Shown in pieces: positions 46,448-56,044 of a stretch of 64,000 nt of DNA. Both the position numbers and the translations under genes were made by a program. Source of the DNA: Russula earlei (taxonomy: Eukaryota; Basidiomycota; Agaricomycetes; Russulales; Russulaceae); the NCBI GenBank assembly GCA_025769875.1, contig JAGFNK010000094.1, positions 62,001 through 126,000 of the forward strand, read 5' to 3'. The first letter of the stretch is position 1. Each line of letters begins with the position of its first letter. The notes under the pieces are model-generated. The model did no database searches, was not told the origin of the DNA, and saw nothing but the letters and a program-made list of their open reading frames with translations.

Positions 46448-46467
46448 GGCTTGCAGGGCCCATAACC
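46448..46467 (-). other. Primer binding site of copia element B
   Basis: Read on the minus strand, the bases after the 5' LTR are GGTTATGGGCCC followed by TGC. As known for Drosophila copia, GGTTATGGGCCC pairs with the anticodon region of initiator tRNA-Met, meaning a half-tRNA primes synthesis rather than the tRNA 3' end. Confidence 0.7.
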
Positions 46468-46680
46468 TGTTGTGCAGCATAGAGCAGCAGCTAACAGGCC
46501 AAGCAACCCACCTTAGAGGTTGTGCTAATGCTCAAGTGATATTGGGGTGTAGAGCGATGTGTATACTCGTCTACAAGTATGGTATTTATACCTCTATGAC
46601 CCAGGGCTGTTCCTAAGACCAAAAGAGGTGACTACAGGTGTCCACTATATTGCGCATTAAGTGACGCGTGATGTGGAAAC

Positions 46681-47622
46681 TGTCATGAACCACTCTCCGG
46701 AGAGGGCCCTTGAAGGACCCTTCCTTATAGAAGGAAACTCAGCCTCCATGGTGTCACCCTGTTCACATGAGCAAAAGGGGTGAGTAGAGGTGTCCACAAT
46801 ATCGCGCGTGCATTGTTGCAGCGAGCGATTCTCGGCACAATTGACATACAGTGAGCCCCACTTAATGGCAACCCTTCTAACAATAAAGGACAATATTAGG
46901 GCCCTTCTAGGGACCCTTTAGGACGACTCTAGGTGCTCTACAATTGGTACTAACCTGGTATCAAAGACTCTACAAAGCGTTATTAGACCGACTCTAATAA
47001 CTGAAGAATGGACTATAAGGCAATACCAAGGACCTTAATAGAAGTATTAGGGTCGACTCTAAGGACCCTAATAGAGCTATATAAGGGCCTTATAAGATAA
47101 CACTATTTCCCAACCAAACCCCAAGTCCTCAAATGACCGGCCCTAAACTAACTAACAGGAAATGGATCAGGTGCTCACACGTGCACTAGAACAGCAAACA
47201 CGTGGACAATGAAAGCTCTTACTCAGCAGCTTACTGAGCATGACTGAGCATGCTCAGTCAGTGCACTCCAACTTCTTACTCAGCACTCTATTGTGCTTGA
47301 TAACAAGGTTATGACTTGTTCTCTTTTTAGCAGTTCTCTTGTAGTATATAAGCGCTCAATAAAGTAACGGACAGTCCTCAGACTGTCCATTTGTTTACGG
47401 CACTCTCCATTCCTGGGATACTCCTTTAAGGACCAGTCCCCTTGTGACTATCCTGGCCTCCTCTCTGCGTGATTGCCCTACTCTCACGGTAACCATGCCT
47501 CTCTGGTATCTGTTACTACTCTGGACTTTACTTCTTGCCCACGCCGTCTTGGACATCTATCGACTCGTCTTCGAGCTTATCCCTCGCTCTTGAACTGGAT
47601 AGTTCAACAGTGAGTCTTGACA
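46681..47622 (+). repeat. Solo LTR, family F1, plus copy
   Basis: 942 bp, TGTCATGAACC ... GTCTTGACA, inserted in the copia 5' LTR with TSD GAAAC. TATA box at 47345-47350, pointing in the plus direction. It is the inverted relative of 29411-30372. Confidence 0.93.
47495..47593 (+). CDS. LTR-encoded hydrophobic micropeptide, F1 copy 2
   Basis: An ATG-started frame of 32 codons, 150 bp after the TATA box and 30 bp before the LTR end. The context aaccATGcc is acceptable for initiation. The peptide MPLWYLLLLWTLLLAHAVLD then IYRLVFELIPRS is one hydrophobic helix with a mildly charged tail. See the finding on conservation. Confidence 0.4.
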   Translation: MPLWYLLLLWTLLLAHAVLDIYRLVFELIPRS

Positions 47623-47838
47623 GAAACATTCTAGACGCAGCATAAGGCTGCATCTTGTGATAGATAGCGTAGTATGCGTAACCCTATTGCCATAAGCGCA
47701 TATACTAAAGTTCTGTCTAACACGTAACATCTATGAGCGGATCTTAAACCTTGTATGAAGGTCTTTGCCTTCTTTGATCCGTTCGGGTTCTGGTTCAACA
47801 ATGGAGATCTTTGCCAGCCTGGTCAATGACCCCATCAG

Positions 47839-48332
47839 TGTCACAAGTACCAGGCCCATCGGACTGGACAGGCAACCGGACAAGCCTACCCGGACAGACC
47901 TCACGATTCCCGTGCATCCTTATGACTCATTCTGCCTCGCATGTACCACTACTTTCCAACGTGTTCCAGTCTCGATCGCCTCACTACTACCTCATGGTCA
48001 CTATTTGATATAGGACAATACTGTCTATATAAACCTGTCAGTAAGAGAGAACAAGCCTTAAGCTTGTTCTCTTGTGAATATCACTGGATTCTAGCTTCGG
48101 GACTGTAGGCTTGCAGGGAATCAAGCAATCGACTCGGAAACTTCTTCAATCCTCTAAGTCTTCAAACGCGAAGACTTATCTGTTGTCTCTCCACTCCGCG
48201 GTACACACTAGCCTTCGCTGTGTTGTCACCGAGATCCCCGATTCTCACGAGAACTCGTCATCTCGTTCGACTCAGTGCGCACATCTCGTGTGTGAAACGA
48301 TTTGTCAGCGACACCGCCCCCAGTTGGTGACA
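47839..48332 (+). repeat. 5' LTR of element C
   Basis: 494 bp, TGTCACAAG ... GGTGACA, with a TATA-like tctatataaacc near 48,025. It differs from the 3' copy by about a dozen substitutions, several of CpG type. Confidence 0.9.
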
Positions 48333-48408
48333 TTAGAACAAGCTTACCACTTGAACCCTTGACCCCGAACCACACTGCTCATCAGAAAATATATCGATTT
48401 CTTCCAAC

Positions 48409-50112
48409 ATGACTACGACTCGAGACTGGAAGACCAAAGGGTACCAAGTCCCAACCATTGAGGGACTGGCTGCCCTCAAGTGCCCTTTTGAGCTACTACC
48501 TGACCAAGAGAAAAATGTCCCTAGCATAACTATGTTCGACGATGGTGTCGAATTCTACACGATACAGAAAGACAGCGTACCATGGACCAGCTATTATGCC
48601 AACTGGATGGGTGCCAAGGTTGCCCTAGGTCACCTTTACGGCCTTTGGTTCAAAATCGAAAGGCGCGGAGATTCATGGGAAGCGACGTGCGTCGCTCGAC
48701 CAGCCTTCAGGCTTCAACAAAGCCCTCTCCGAGGCATCAATATCACCACATTGACAGCCTCAGGAGCACCCCTCCCTAGGTCTAGAGCCCCGAGCAACGC
48801 CCCGATACCAGGACCAGTCCCTACCACCCACGCTCCAATGGAGCTTGAGCCAACGACAACGACGAACATTTTCATTGCCACCACCGACCCTGACCCTGTC
48901 CAGCCGCAACCCGCATCATCCGGAACGGCACAACCCCCCACTCGCGCCTCATTCCTCGGAATGGGAGGCCACGGAACACGACCCCCGAGCCCCGACCCCA
49001 ACCCCGACGACTACGACACACGCACAGATCGCGATCGCAACACACGCAGCCCTGATAAAGGAAAACTCGAGGGAATCCCCCCTGACTTCTTCAACGGCGA
49101 ACCGCGCAGCGCACGCATGCATTTTTAGTCGCGTTCAATAGGTTCATGTCTATGAACCACGACAGTAAAATTGCTAGAGACCCAATCAAGAAATGTGCTT
49201 ATTTTCTCTCACTGATGAAAGGACCCAAGGTGGAAGGATGGCTCGAAGCCATGGATCAGTGGCTTGAAGATGTGCAAAACGACCCCACCAACATTCCACT
49301 TGGACTGATGGTGTGGGAAGCCATGCGACAACAATTTCGTCACGCGTTTACTGACTACACGGAACGCGAAAAGGCCCAAAATCGACTCAAAGAATTGAAA
49401 ATGAAAGATGGCCTGCTCGACAACTATATATCTGAATTCCAATTGCTGGCAAGACGTGCGGGGCTCGACGTAGATGAACCTACGGTGATGCGACTCTTCG
49501 CCTGGGGACTCCCACGAAGCTTGGTAGAATCATGCCTCGACCTTGAAGATCCCACATCATTTGTGGATTGGGTCGCGGCGGCACAAAAGCATCACAGGGT
49601 CTGGATGCGCAAACGTGCCATCTTGTCCAACCATTCCAGTACACGCAGACGCAACCCCAATCAACCTCAGAATAACAGACCCTGGGGATGACTAGTCAAC
49701 TCGGCATAGGCCAACCGTGGAAACAATCAAGGCAACGCCACACCCGCACGTCCACGCCTCCCTACCACGTGACCCGAATGCGATGGATACCAGCGCAGGT
49801 GCCACTTGCAAGGCAGTCACTGAGGCCGAGAAACAGAAACATCGAGAAGAGGGGAGATGTTTTCACTGCTCCCTTCGAGGACACCTGGCTCGCGACTGCC
49901 CTACTAAACCGAAATGCGAAATAACTCGCGCACGCGCCACTGATACGACCACCATCACATCCGAATCCTCCACCATAGAAATAGTCGAGGAAAGCGCAGT
50001 CGACAAAGCTGCAAAGGCAGCAAAGGCACTTTCAGCAGAAGAAAGAGAGGCTTTTATTAAGGCCCTGACAGGAGATGGTGAGGACAAAAAGGAGGATTTT
50101 TCGGACGCTTGA
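48409..50112 (+). pseudogene. Gag of element C
   Basis: It starts MTTTRDWKTKGYQVPTIEGL at 48409. Unlike the A and D Gags it has an ATG. A Pro/Thr-rich linker leads to DFFNGEPRSARMHF, then a frameshift at about 49,120. The capsid domain continues with MNHDSKIARDPIKKCAYFLS, GPKVEGWLEAMDQWLEDVQN and NYISEFQLLARRAGLDVDE. After a stop at 49,688 and another frame step comes EEGRCFHCSLRGHLARDCPT, a CCHC knuckle. The acidic end KKEDFSDA stops with TGA. Confidence 0.85.
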
Positions 50113-50150
50113 GCATAACGGCGATTGCTTGAGCTTTAGGTATCGATCCC

Positions 50151-52265
50151 ATGTACAAATCCCAAAGAAAGTCAATATCAGTGATGACTACTATTTACAT
50201 TGGATTGAACAAAGCCAAAAGAAAAGCCCTAATAGACAGTGGGGCTACCGAATGTTTCATATCCCCCAAATTAACGAAGGAACTACACCTACAAACAAAC
50301 AAATTGATTCCAACCAGGAATGTCAAGAATGTCGACGGGATGTTCAACCGTTCAGGAAAGGTCACCCAAATTGTCCAATTGGAATTGAAACTACTAGGAC
50401 AAAAAAGTACACACCAATTCCTGGTAGCAGACATAGGACAGGATGATATTATCCTGGGATATCCATTCCTAGAATCGACCAATCCTAGAATAAATTGGTC
50501 TAAGGGGACCATTATGGGAAGAGTCACCCTCAAAGGAAACCAAGAAACCCCAGCATGGATCAAAACACTAGTAGACTGGGAGGAAGGCGATGAACTGTGG
50601 TTACAAACTCAAATACGTAAAACCACCATAGCACAACAACTAGCAGAATCACAGATAAAAGATAAGCCAAAAATCTGGCAAGAGATAGTCCCCCACCAAT
50701 ACCACCAATATGGACCAGTATTCATGGAACAAGAGTCAGAAAGATTCCCTGGACCAAGAAAATGGGATCATGCCATCGACCTGAAATCAGACGCCCCAAC
50801 AACGATTAACTGCAGAGTATACCCCCTTTCACCTAAAGAAAAGGAAGAACAAGGAAAATTCCTTGAACAGAACTTACGACTTAAAAGAATAAGGAGATCC
50901 AATTCACCATATGCCAGTGGATTCTTTCTTATAAAGAAAAAAGATGGCAAATTTCGACCAGTACAAGACTACAGAAATTTAAACAAGTGGACAATACCCA
51001 ATGTATATCTGCTGCCCTTAATCCCAGAGCTTATTCACGCCTTAGCGGGAAAAGAACTTTTTACCAAATTCGACGTCAGATGGGGCTACAACAATATTCG
51101 AATCAAAGAAGGAGACAAATGGAAAGCTGCCTTCAAAACTAGCAATGGACTGTTTGAACCTACGGTAATGTTCTTTGGACTAACAAACTCCCCAGCCACC
51201 TTTCAAACTATGATGGACGACATTTTTCAAGAAGAACTCGCACAAGGATGGCTAAAAATCTACATGGATGACATCATTATTGCCACAAAGAATGATGAGA
51301 CGGAACACACGTCCAAGGTCAACCACATACTATCCAAATTGAAGCAACATGATCTCTACCTCAAGCCAGAAAAATGTCAATTCCACAAAAGAAAGGTGGA
51401 ATACCTTGGAGTAATCATAGGAGAAGGAAAAATAACCATGGACCCTGTCAAAGTTAAAGGAATTCAAGACTGGCCAACCCCGACAACACTAAAAGAAGTC
51501 AGAAGCTTCTTAGGATTCTGCAACTTTTATCGAAATTTTATACCCAACTTCTCCATTAAAGCCAGACCGCTAAACAACTTGACAAAGAAAAACAAACAAT
51601 GGGAATGGATGACAAAGGAAGATCGAGCCTTTCAAATCCTAAAAGAAACTTGCGTATCTTACCCAGTACTCCGCACTCCGGAATGGACAAAACAATTTAT
51701 CCTAGATACTGACGCATCAGGATTCGCAATAGGAGCAGTCATATCCCAAGAATACGAAGACGGTTTACATCCCAACGCATATTATTCTAGAACACTATTG
51801 GATGCAGAAAGGAACTACGATGCACACGACAAAGAACTAGCAGCAGTAATATTCGGATTAAAAAGCGGACAACCATTTTTCCTAGGAGCTGATAAACTGG
51901 TTAGAATAAGGACAGACCACAAAAACCTCACCTACTTCAAAGAACCACAGAAATTAACAGGACGACAAGCCAGATGGATGCAATATATGCAAGATTTCAA
52001 CATCACCATGGAACATGTCCCTGGACATACACATACAATTGCTGATGCACTTTCTCGTCGTAAAGACCTTAACAAGGGGGTAGAAGAACAAAAAACCACA
52101 TTACTACCACCCGAAATCCTCGCACAAAAAACCTACCTACCAGATAAACCCGACAAACGACGAGAAATCTTAAGACTATTCCACGATACCCCTTTCGCAG
52201 GACACCCAGGAATAGCCAACACCTGGGATTTAGTCAAACAACATTACGAAGGACCTAAACTATGA
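50151..52265 (+). CDS. Protease, RT and RNase H polyprotein of element C
   Basis: An uninterrupted 704-codon frame. Protease: RKALIDSGATECFISPKLTK. RT: KRIRRSNSPYASGFFLIKKK, VQDYRNLNKWTIPNVYLLPL, FDVRWGYNNIRIKEGDKWKA, and IYMDDIIIATKN with the YMDD box. Thumb: LKPEKCQFHKRKVEYLGVII. RNase H: FILDTDASGFAIGAVISQEY, DKELAAVIFGLKS, RTDHKNLTYFKEPQKLTGRQ and HVPGHTHTIADALSR. It ends inside the integrase zinc domain (RLFHDTPFAGHPGIANTWDL) at TGA 52263-52265, where relatives read on. It is in a different frame from Gag, so frameshifting or a lost base is implied. Confidence 0.92.
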   Translation: MYKSQRKSISVMTTIYIGLNKAKRKALIDSGATECFISPKLTKELHLQTNKLIPTRNVKNVDGMFNRSGKVTQIVQLELKLLGQKSTHQFLVADIGQDDIILGYPFLESTNPRINWSKGTIMGRVTLKGNQETPAWIKTLVDWEEGDELWLQTQIRKTTIAQQLAESQIKDKPKIWQEIVPHQYHQYGPVFMEQESERFPGPRKWDHAIDLKSDAPTTINCRVYPLSPKEKEEQGKFLEQNLRLKRIRRSNSPYASGFFLIKKKDGKFRPVQDYRNLNKWTIPNVYLLPLIPELIHALAGKELFTKFDVRWGYNNIRIKEGDKWKAAFKTSNGLFEPTVMFFGLTNSPATFQTMMDDIFQEELAQGWLKIYMDDIIIATKNDETEHTSKVNHILSKLKQHDLYLKPEKCQFHKRKVEYLGVIIGEGKITMDPVKVKGIQDWPTPTTLKEVRSFLGFCNFYRNFIPNFSIKARPLNNLTKKNKQWEWMTKEDRAFQILKETCVSYPVLRTPEWTKQFILDTDASGFAIGAVISQEYEDGLHPNAYYSRTLLDAERNYDAHDKELAAVIFGLKSGQPFFLGADKLVRIRTDHKNLTYFKEPQKLTGRQARWMQYMQDFNITMEHVPGHTHTIADALSRRKDLNKGVEEQKTTLLPPEILAQKTYLPDKPDKRREILRLFHDTPFAGHPGIANTWDLVKQHYEGPKL

Positions 52266-53421
52266 CAATTCGTAGAACAATATGTCAAAGGTTGCGCCAA
52301 ATGTCAAGAGTCTAAAACCAATATACCCAGAAAGAAAGCCACGACCTTTCCACTCGACACACACATTGAACAAGGCCCCTTTCAATACGTATTGATGGAC
52401 CTCATCACCGATCTACCCAAATCAGAAGGATTTGATAGTGTCCTTACCATAGTCGATCAAGGATGCTCCAAAGGGACAAAATTCATCCCATGCAACAAAA
52501 CGATTGATGGAACAGGTGTCGCACACGAGTATCTGAAACACCTCATGCCCTGGTTTGGCATCCCCAAAAGAATCATCTCTGACAGAGACCCTCAATTTAC
52601 ATCAAACTTCTCCAAAGCCTTATGTAAAAATCTAGGCATCAAACAAAACATGTCTACCGCATTCCACCCCCAAACGGATGGACAAACAGAACAGATGAAT
52701 GCTTGGCTAGAACAATACTTGAGACCCTGGACCACGACACATCCTCACTCTTGGGCAAAAATGCTCCCCTTAGCAGAATATGCACACAACTCATGGAGAC
52801 ACGAAACGTCAAGAAGATCACCACACGAACTCCTCATGGGGTTCAAACCCCAAATCAACATCGACCTGAAAGACAACAACGTGCCTTCATCCACCGATCA
52901 TCTAAAACTACTAGAAGAAGCAAGACAAGATGCTCAACAACTTCTAGAACGCAAACAACAACCCCTAAAACCTGACATCAAGGAAATGGAAGAAGGAACC
53001 CTCGTATGGCTAGAAGCAAAAAACCTCAAAACACGAGGAACACGCAAGCTTATGCCCAAAAGATATGGCCCATTTCCTATCATGAAAAGAATTTCCAAAG
53101 TCGCATATCAGCTACAACTTCCTGCCGTCAATGAAGATACATGACGTCTTCCATGTCAACCTACTTCTCCCTTATAAGGAGATGGAGGAATACGGCACGC
53201 CGTTTACACAACCTCCACCGACCGTTGAAAACGAGGAAGAATACGAAAATCGAAGCGATTCTAGACACAAGAAGATTTGGATGAACACGTAAACTTCAAT
53301 ATCTCGTACATTGGAAAGGATACCCTACATCAGATGACTCATGGGTCGACCACCATGACCTCAACGCCCCAGAACTTCTAAAAGAATATTACTCCGCTTC
53401 GGCTGGACGACCCCAGATATA
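52266..53421 (+). pseudogene. Integrase and chromodomain of element C
   Basis: In the same frame after TGA 52263-52265: the zinc-binding pair in VKGCAKCQESK, core motifs MMDLITDLPKSEGFDSVLTI, IISDRDPQFTSNFSKAL and HPQTDGQTEQMNAWLEQYL, and the binding domain LVWLEAKNLKTRGTRKLMPK. Frame changes near 53,140 and 53,290 break the chromodomain, of which LQYLVHWKGYPTSDDSWVDH is visible. Pol ends at TAA about 53,421. Confidence 0.85.
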
Positions 53422-53479
53422 AAAACACCATCCGCAAACGACTATTCCTTACCGCTCTACCCCCCCAAACACAACAGAC

Positions 53480-54635
53480 ATGTCTTCCACCCAGAACTCT
53501 CCCACTGCTTCCACTGCCACCCTCGTACCTACCCCTCCTTACTCCCCTACACTCATCCATCTGCCGCTGTCCAGAGAGCCATCTCCCTCGACAGCAGCCA
53601 CCATCAATACCAGGATACTTATTCGATGTGCCTGCACAGCACGCCGCAATGATCGTACAAGCACGCGAACTATGGGAAGACGATTCCCTCACCACTATAC
53701 TACGTGCCTTCGGCAATTGATCTCCCACACTAGGGACAAACTCGCCCATCAGAACTCGCAGCCCTTCCTACCACGTTCGCTCCCCTTCACCTGACCCCAT
53801 CCCAATTCCCCCACGCACCGACACTCCCATCAGCGAGCAAACTCACACCATCATCCTGCTCAATGAAAATTTCACTCTGACAAACCTCGAAAGGACACCA
53901 CCTCCCGTCTACGAGCCACCTACTAACAATGTCCAACCTTCAGAATTAGAACAACTCAGAGAAGGATGGGAAGAAGGAGATCTCGGACTGGACCTGCTGA
54001 TACCAGACCCAGGCAATGAAGACGACACACTACCTCCCCGCTTTGTCCTCCCTGATCTTACTTGTGGTTTCCCTTCTTTGTTAGCCACTTACGGCCCTGG
54101 GTGCCCCACTCATCGTATTCCTATTCGAGCTCACGCCGACCCTTACCCTCGCCCCCTCCTCACACAAAAAGATGCCTTTACGTTCAAGGAAGGTCTCAGA
54201 CACACCGCCGCTATAAACGAGGCACTTAGGTTTGAACAAGACCTATCCTTAGAGGCTGAGGTATGCCGCTATCGATTTGCCATAAAAAAGACACAACAAA
54301 TGGCAAACTCCCTCGTCACAGCGCGCGAAAGATACCATGACATGATCTGGGAGATAAGGGACTCGGAGATCAAACTAGCCAAAGCCAATGCCAAAGCTCG
54401 CCTCGAACCATGGGTCTTGTTTGGGACCATGCCTCAGCTCTCCGAACAACAACATCGGGACGCCAAAGAAGCCCTCCTAGATCCTTGGTACCAATTCTCC
54501 CCCCGACTCTCCGACAAATGTGCCTGGTGTCATGACAGGGGACATGACACCTTCGAGTGCCCCAAACTGGCTGTCTGTATTCTCTGCAATCGCCACGGAC
54601 ACATGGCCGACCGTTGCAGGAACCCCCATCGATGA
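53480..54635 (+). pseudogene. Third ORF of element C, coiled-coil/zinc-knuckle protein
   Basis: A separate reading frame begins with ATG 53480 (MSSTQNSPTASTATLVPTPP), about 60 bp after the Pol stop. One frame step near 53,610, a stop near 53,720 and another shift separate it from the long open part 54,078-54,635. That part has LRHTAAINEALRFEQDLSLE and a long charged helix (SLVTARERYHDMIWEIRDSE). It ends with two CCHC knuckles, CAWCHDRGHDTFEC and CILCNRHGHMADRC. Position and domain order parallel the 3' end of element D. It may be an accessory nucleocapsid-like protein. No standard gypsy gene occupies this place. Confidence 0.65.
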
Positions 54636-54734
54636 TGCAAAACTGACAGGATGTGTCGAGTCCCTCGCGACCAAATCCATTTCCACCTCCATCGCTGCCA
54701 CTCCACCATTCTCCCCTATGTTGCTTAGACGCTA

Positions 54735-54746
54735 ACAAGGGGGTGA
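54735..54746 (+). other. Polypurine tract of element C
   Basis: The purine run with AAGGGGGTGA ends exactly at the 3' LTR start (54747). Confidence 0.6.
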
Positions 54747-55241
54747 TGTCACAAGTACCGGCCCATCGGACCGGACAGGCAACCGGACAAGCCTACCCGG
54801 ACAGACCTCACGATTCCCGCGCTGTCCTTATGACTCATTCTGCCTCGCATGTACCACTACTTTCCAACGTGTTCCAGTCTCGATCGCCTCACTACTACCT
54901 CATGGTCACTATTTGATATAGGACAATACTGTCTATATAAACCTGTCAGTAAGAGAGAACAAGCCTTAAGCTTGTTCTCTTGTGAATATCACTGGATTCT
55001 AGCTTCGGGACTGTAGGCTTGCAGGGAATCAAGCAATCGACTCGGAAACTTCTTCTATCCTCTAAGTCTTCAAACGCGAAGACTTATCTGTTGTCTCTCC
55101 ACTCCACAGTACACACTAGCCTTCGCTGTGTTGTCACCGAGATCCCCGATTCTCACGAGAACTTGTTGTCTCATTCGACTCAGTGCGCACATCTCTGTGC
55201 GTGAAACGATTTGTCAGCGACACTGCTCCCAGTCGGTGACA
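54747..55241 (+). repeat. 3' LTR of element C
   Basis: 495 bp matching 47839-48332. It is followed by ATCGG, the diverged target duplication, and then by element A sequence. Confidence 0.9.
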
Positions 55242-55609
55242 ATCGGCCCCATTGATGTCCTCCCCGCTTGGCTCCTTAAGCAGATGGGGGCCAACTCCCC
55301 CACCTTCCACTGGTTACTCGAGGAGGCCAGCAAGGCCAATGACTGGGGACTGGCCGCCAACATCCAGCGATACAGGGGCTGGGATGAGCATATCGCCGCC
55401 CTCCAAGCTGACATCGCTCAAAAGGAGGCCGAACTTAGGACGGCATGAGAATCCCAAAATCGCGCGTGCTACTGACTCGAGGCCACGCGACTCCCCGACC
55501 ACATCTCTCACATTCGCATGTCATGGGATGGCACCCCTTATGTGCGCCACATCTCCCTGGCTGGATGGCGCAACCATGGTCTGGGACGTCCCAATCTTGA
55601 TGAGGGTGA
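55242..55609 (+). pseudogene. 3' end of element A coding region
   Basis: Continuation of the A extension after element C: GPIDVLPAWLLKQMGANSPT, then HWLLEEASKANDWGLAANIQ and a helical end HIAALQADIAQKEAELRTA, then TGA at 55,446. Another frame (LPDHISHIRMSWDGTPYVRH) follows to the purine tract at 55599-55609. No zinc knuckle was seen, unlike C and D. Confidence 0.6.
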
Positions 55610-55921
55610 TGACACCGGCAGCCCCGTCCGTGCCCCACGTTGCATGGGAAGTCGCAACAGTCACATGGTTTGGCCGTTTGAGCTTTGATGTGGTGCCGCA
55701 GCACAGTAGCAAGGGAGACACGAGGCTGCTTGATAAGTGTATATAAAGACCTGCCCTATGCCTAAGAGAGGGCAAGTCGAATCTTTTGTTGTACTCTCCC
55801 CATGAACAATATATCGCATTTCATCTCTCTCTCTCTCTCTCTCTCGCTCAAAGCCACGTTGGACATGTGCTTACCTAAGGTTCACACGCTCGAACTCTGA
55901 GTACCGTACGCGGCGGTGACA
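55610..55921 (+). repeat. 3' LTR of element A
   Basis: 312 bp, with a shorter CT microsatellite (about 55,826-55,846) than the 5' copy. Ends GGTGACA, then TSD GTCGG. Confidence 0.88.
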
Positions 55922-55926
55922 GTCGG

Positions 55927-56044
55927 CCCAGGGAGCGTGGGATCTTTCGCAGACTTTGTCAGCGCACCACCGCCTCGGCGCCCTCGACGTACACGTAGGA
56001 GCATGCTTGCCGGCGGCTCACTGGCAGGAGCCACCCTCGAGTAG
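55927..56044 (+). pseudogene. KEI1: KEI1 remnant, right part
   Basis: Immediately after the element A target duplication a short open frame reads GSVGSFADFVSAPPPRRPRR and ends in TAG at 56042-56044. A Ser/Ala/Pro tail with SFADFVSAP fits the cytosolic C-terminus of fungal Kei1 proteins as I remember them. The match to the left part (24,700-25,326) is by position plus this motif, so it is an inference. Confidence 0.45.

Larger units (their letters stand above)
32313..47800 (-). mobile_element. Copia element B, minus orientation, interrupted by element D and a solo LTR
   Basis: A Ty1/copia element with LTRs at 32313-32698 and 46468-47800 (the latter split by a solo LTR). TSD ATGGA at 32308-32312 and 47801-47805 is exact. 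The internal gene order Gag, protease, integrase, RT, RNase H (43,361-46,299 then 32,749-34,677) is diagnostic of copia. Substitutions seen between the two LTRs are CpG to TpG/CpA, with one or two small indels, so the insertion is fairly recent. It sits in the 3' extension of element A. Confidence 0.93.
46468..47800 (-). repeat. 5' LTR of copia element B, split by a solo LTR
   Basis: The two halves 46468-46680 and 47623-47800 together match 32313-32698. GAAAC is duplicated at the split (46676-46680 and 47623-47627). Confidence 0.92.
47839..55241 (+). mobile_element. Gypsy element C (chromovirus), inserted in element A
   Basis: LTRs 47839-48332 and 54747-55241, with TSD ATCAG (47834-47838) against ATCGG (55242-55246), one mismatch. 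The coding order is Gag (48,409-50,112), protease/RT/RNase H (50,151-52,265), integrase and chromodomain (to 53,421), then a separate third ORF (53,480-54,635). Damage is limited: a few stops and frameshifts. The RT frame of 704 codons is uninterrupted. Confidence 0.93.
25327..55921 (+). mobile_element. Gypsy element A (chromovirus), host of all other insertions in the stack
   Basis: A Ty3/gypsy element of about 6.7 kb of its own sequence, spread over 30.6 kb by later insertions. It has LTRs at 25327-25652 and 55610-55921, with TSD GCCGG (25322-25326) against GTCGG (55922-55926), one mismatch. Its coding parts are Gag (25,653-27,430), protease, RT and RNase H (27,466-29,405), integrase plus chromodomain (30,378-32,307) and a 3' extension (47,801-47,838 and 55,242-55,609). 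Reading across the three insertion points restores a continuous frame, which confirms that they are insertions. The element is dead: many in-frame stops, several of CGA to TGA type, and a protease active site changed from D-S-G to D-L-G. Confidence 0.9.

Noticed and set aside
29411..47622. The two F1 LTRs as the pair of one large retrotransposon
   Set aside because: They are in opposite orientation and each has its own exact 5-bp target duplication (GCCAG and GAAAC), so they are independent solo LTRs.
50151..52265. Element C as an active autonomous transposon
   Set aside because: The RT frame is open, but Gag, integrase, chromodomain and the third ORF carry frameshifts or stops, so this copy is not complete.
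55610..55921. Independent solo LTR next to the KEI1 tail
   Set aside because: A purine tract and element A coding sequence precede it, and it pairs with 25327-25652, so it is the 3' LTR of A.
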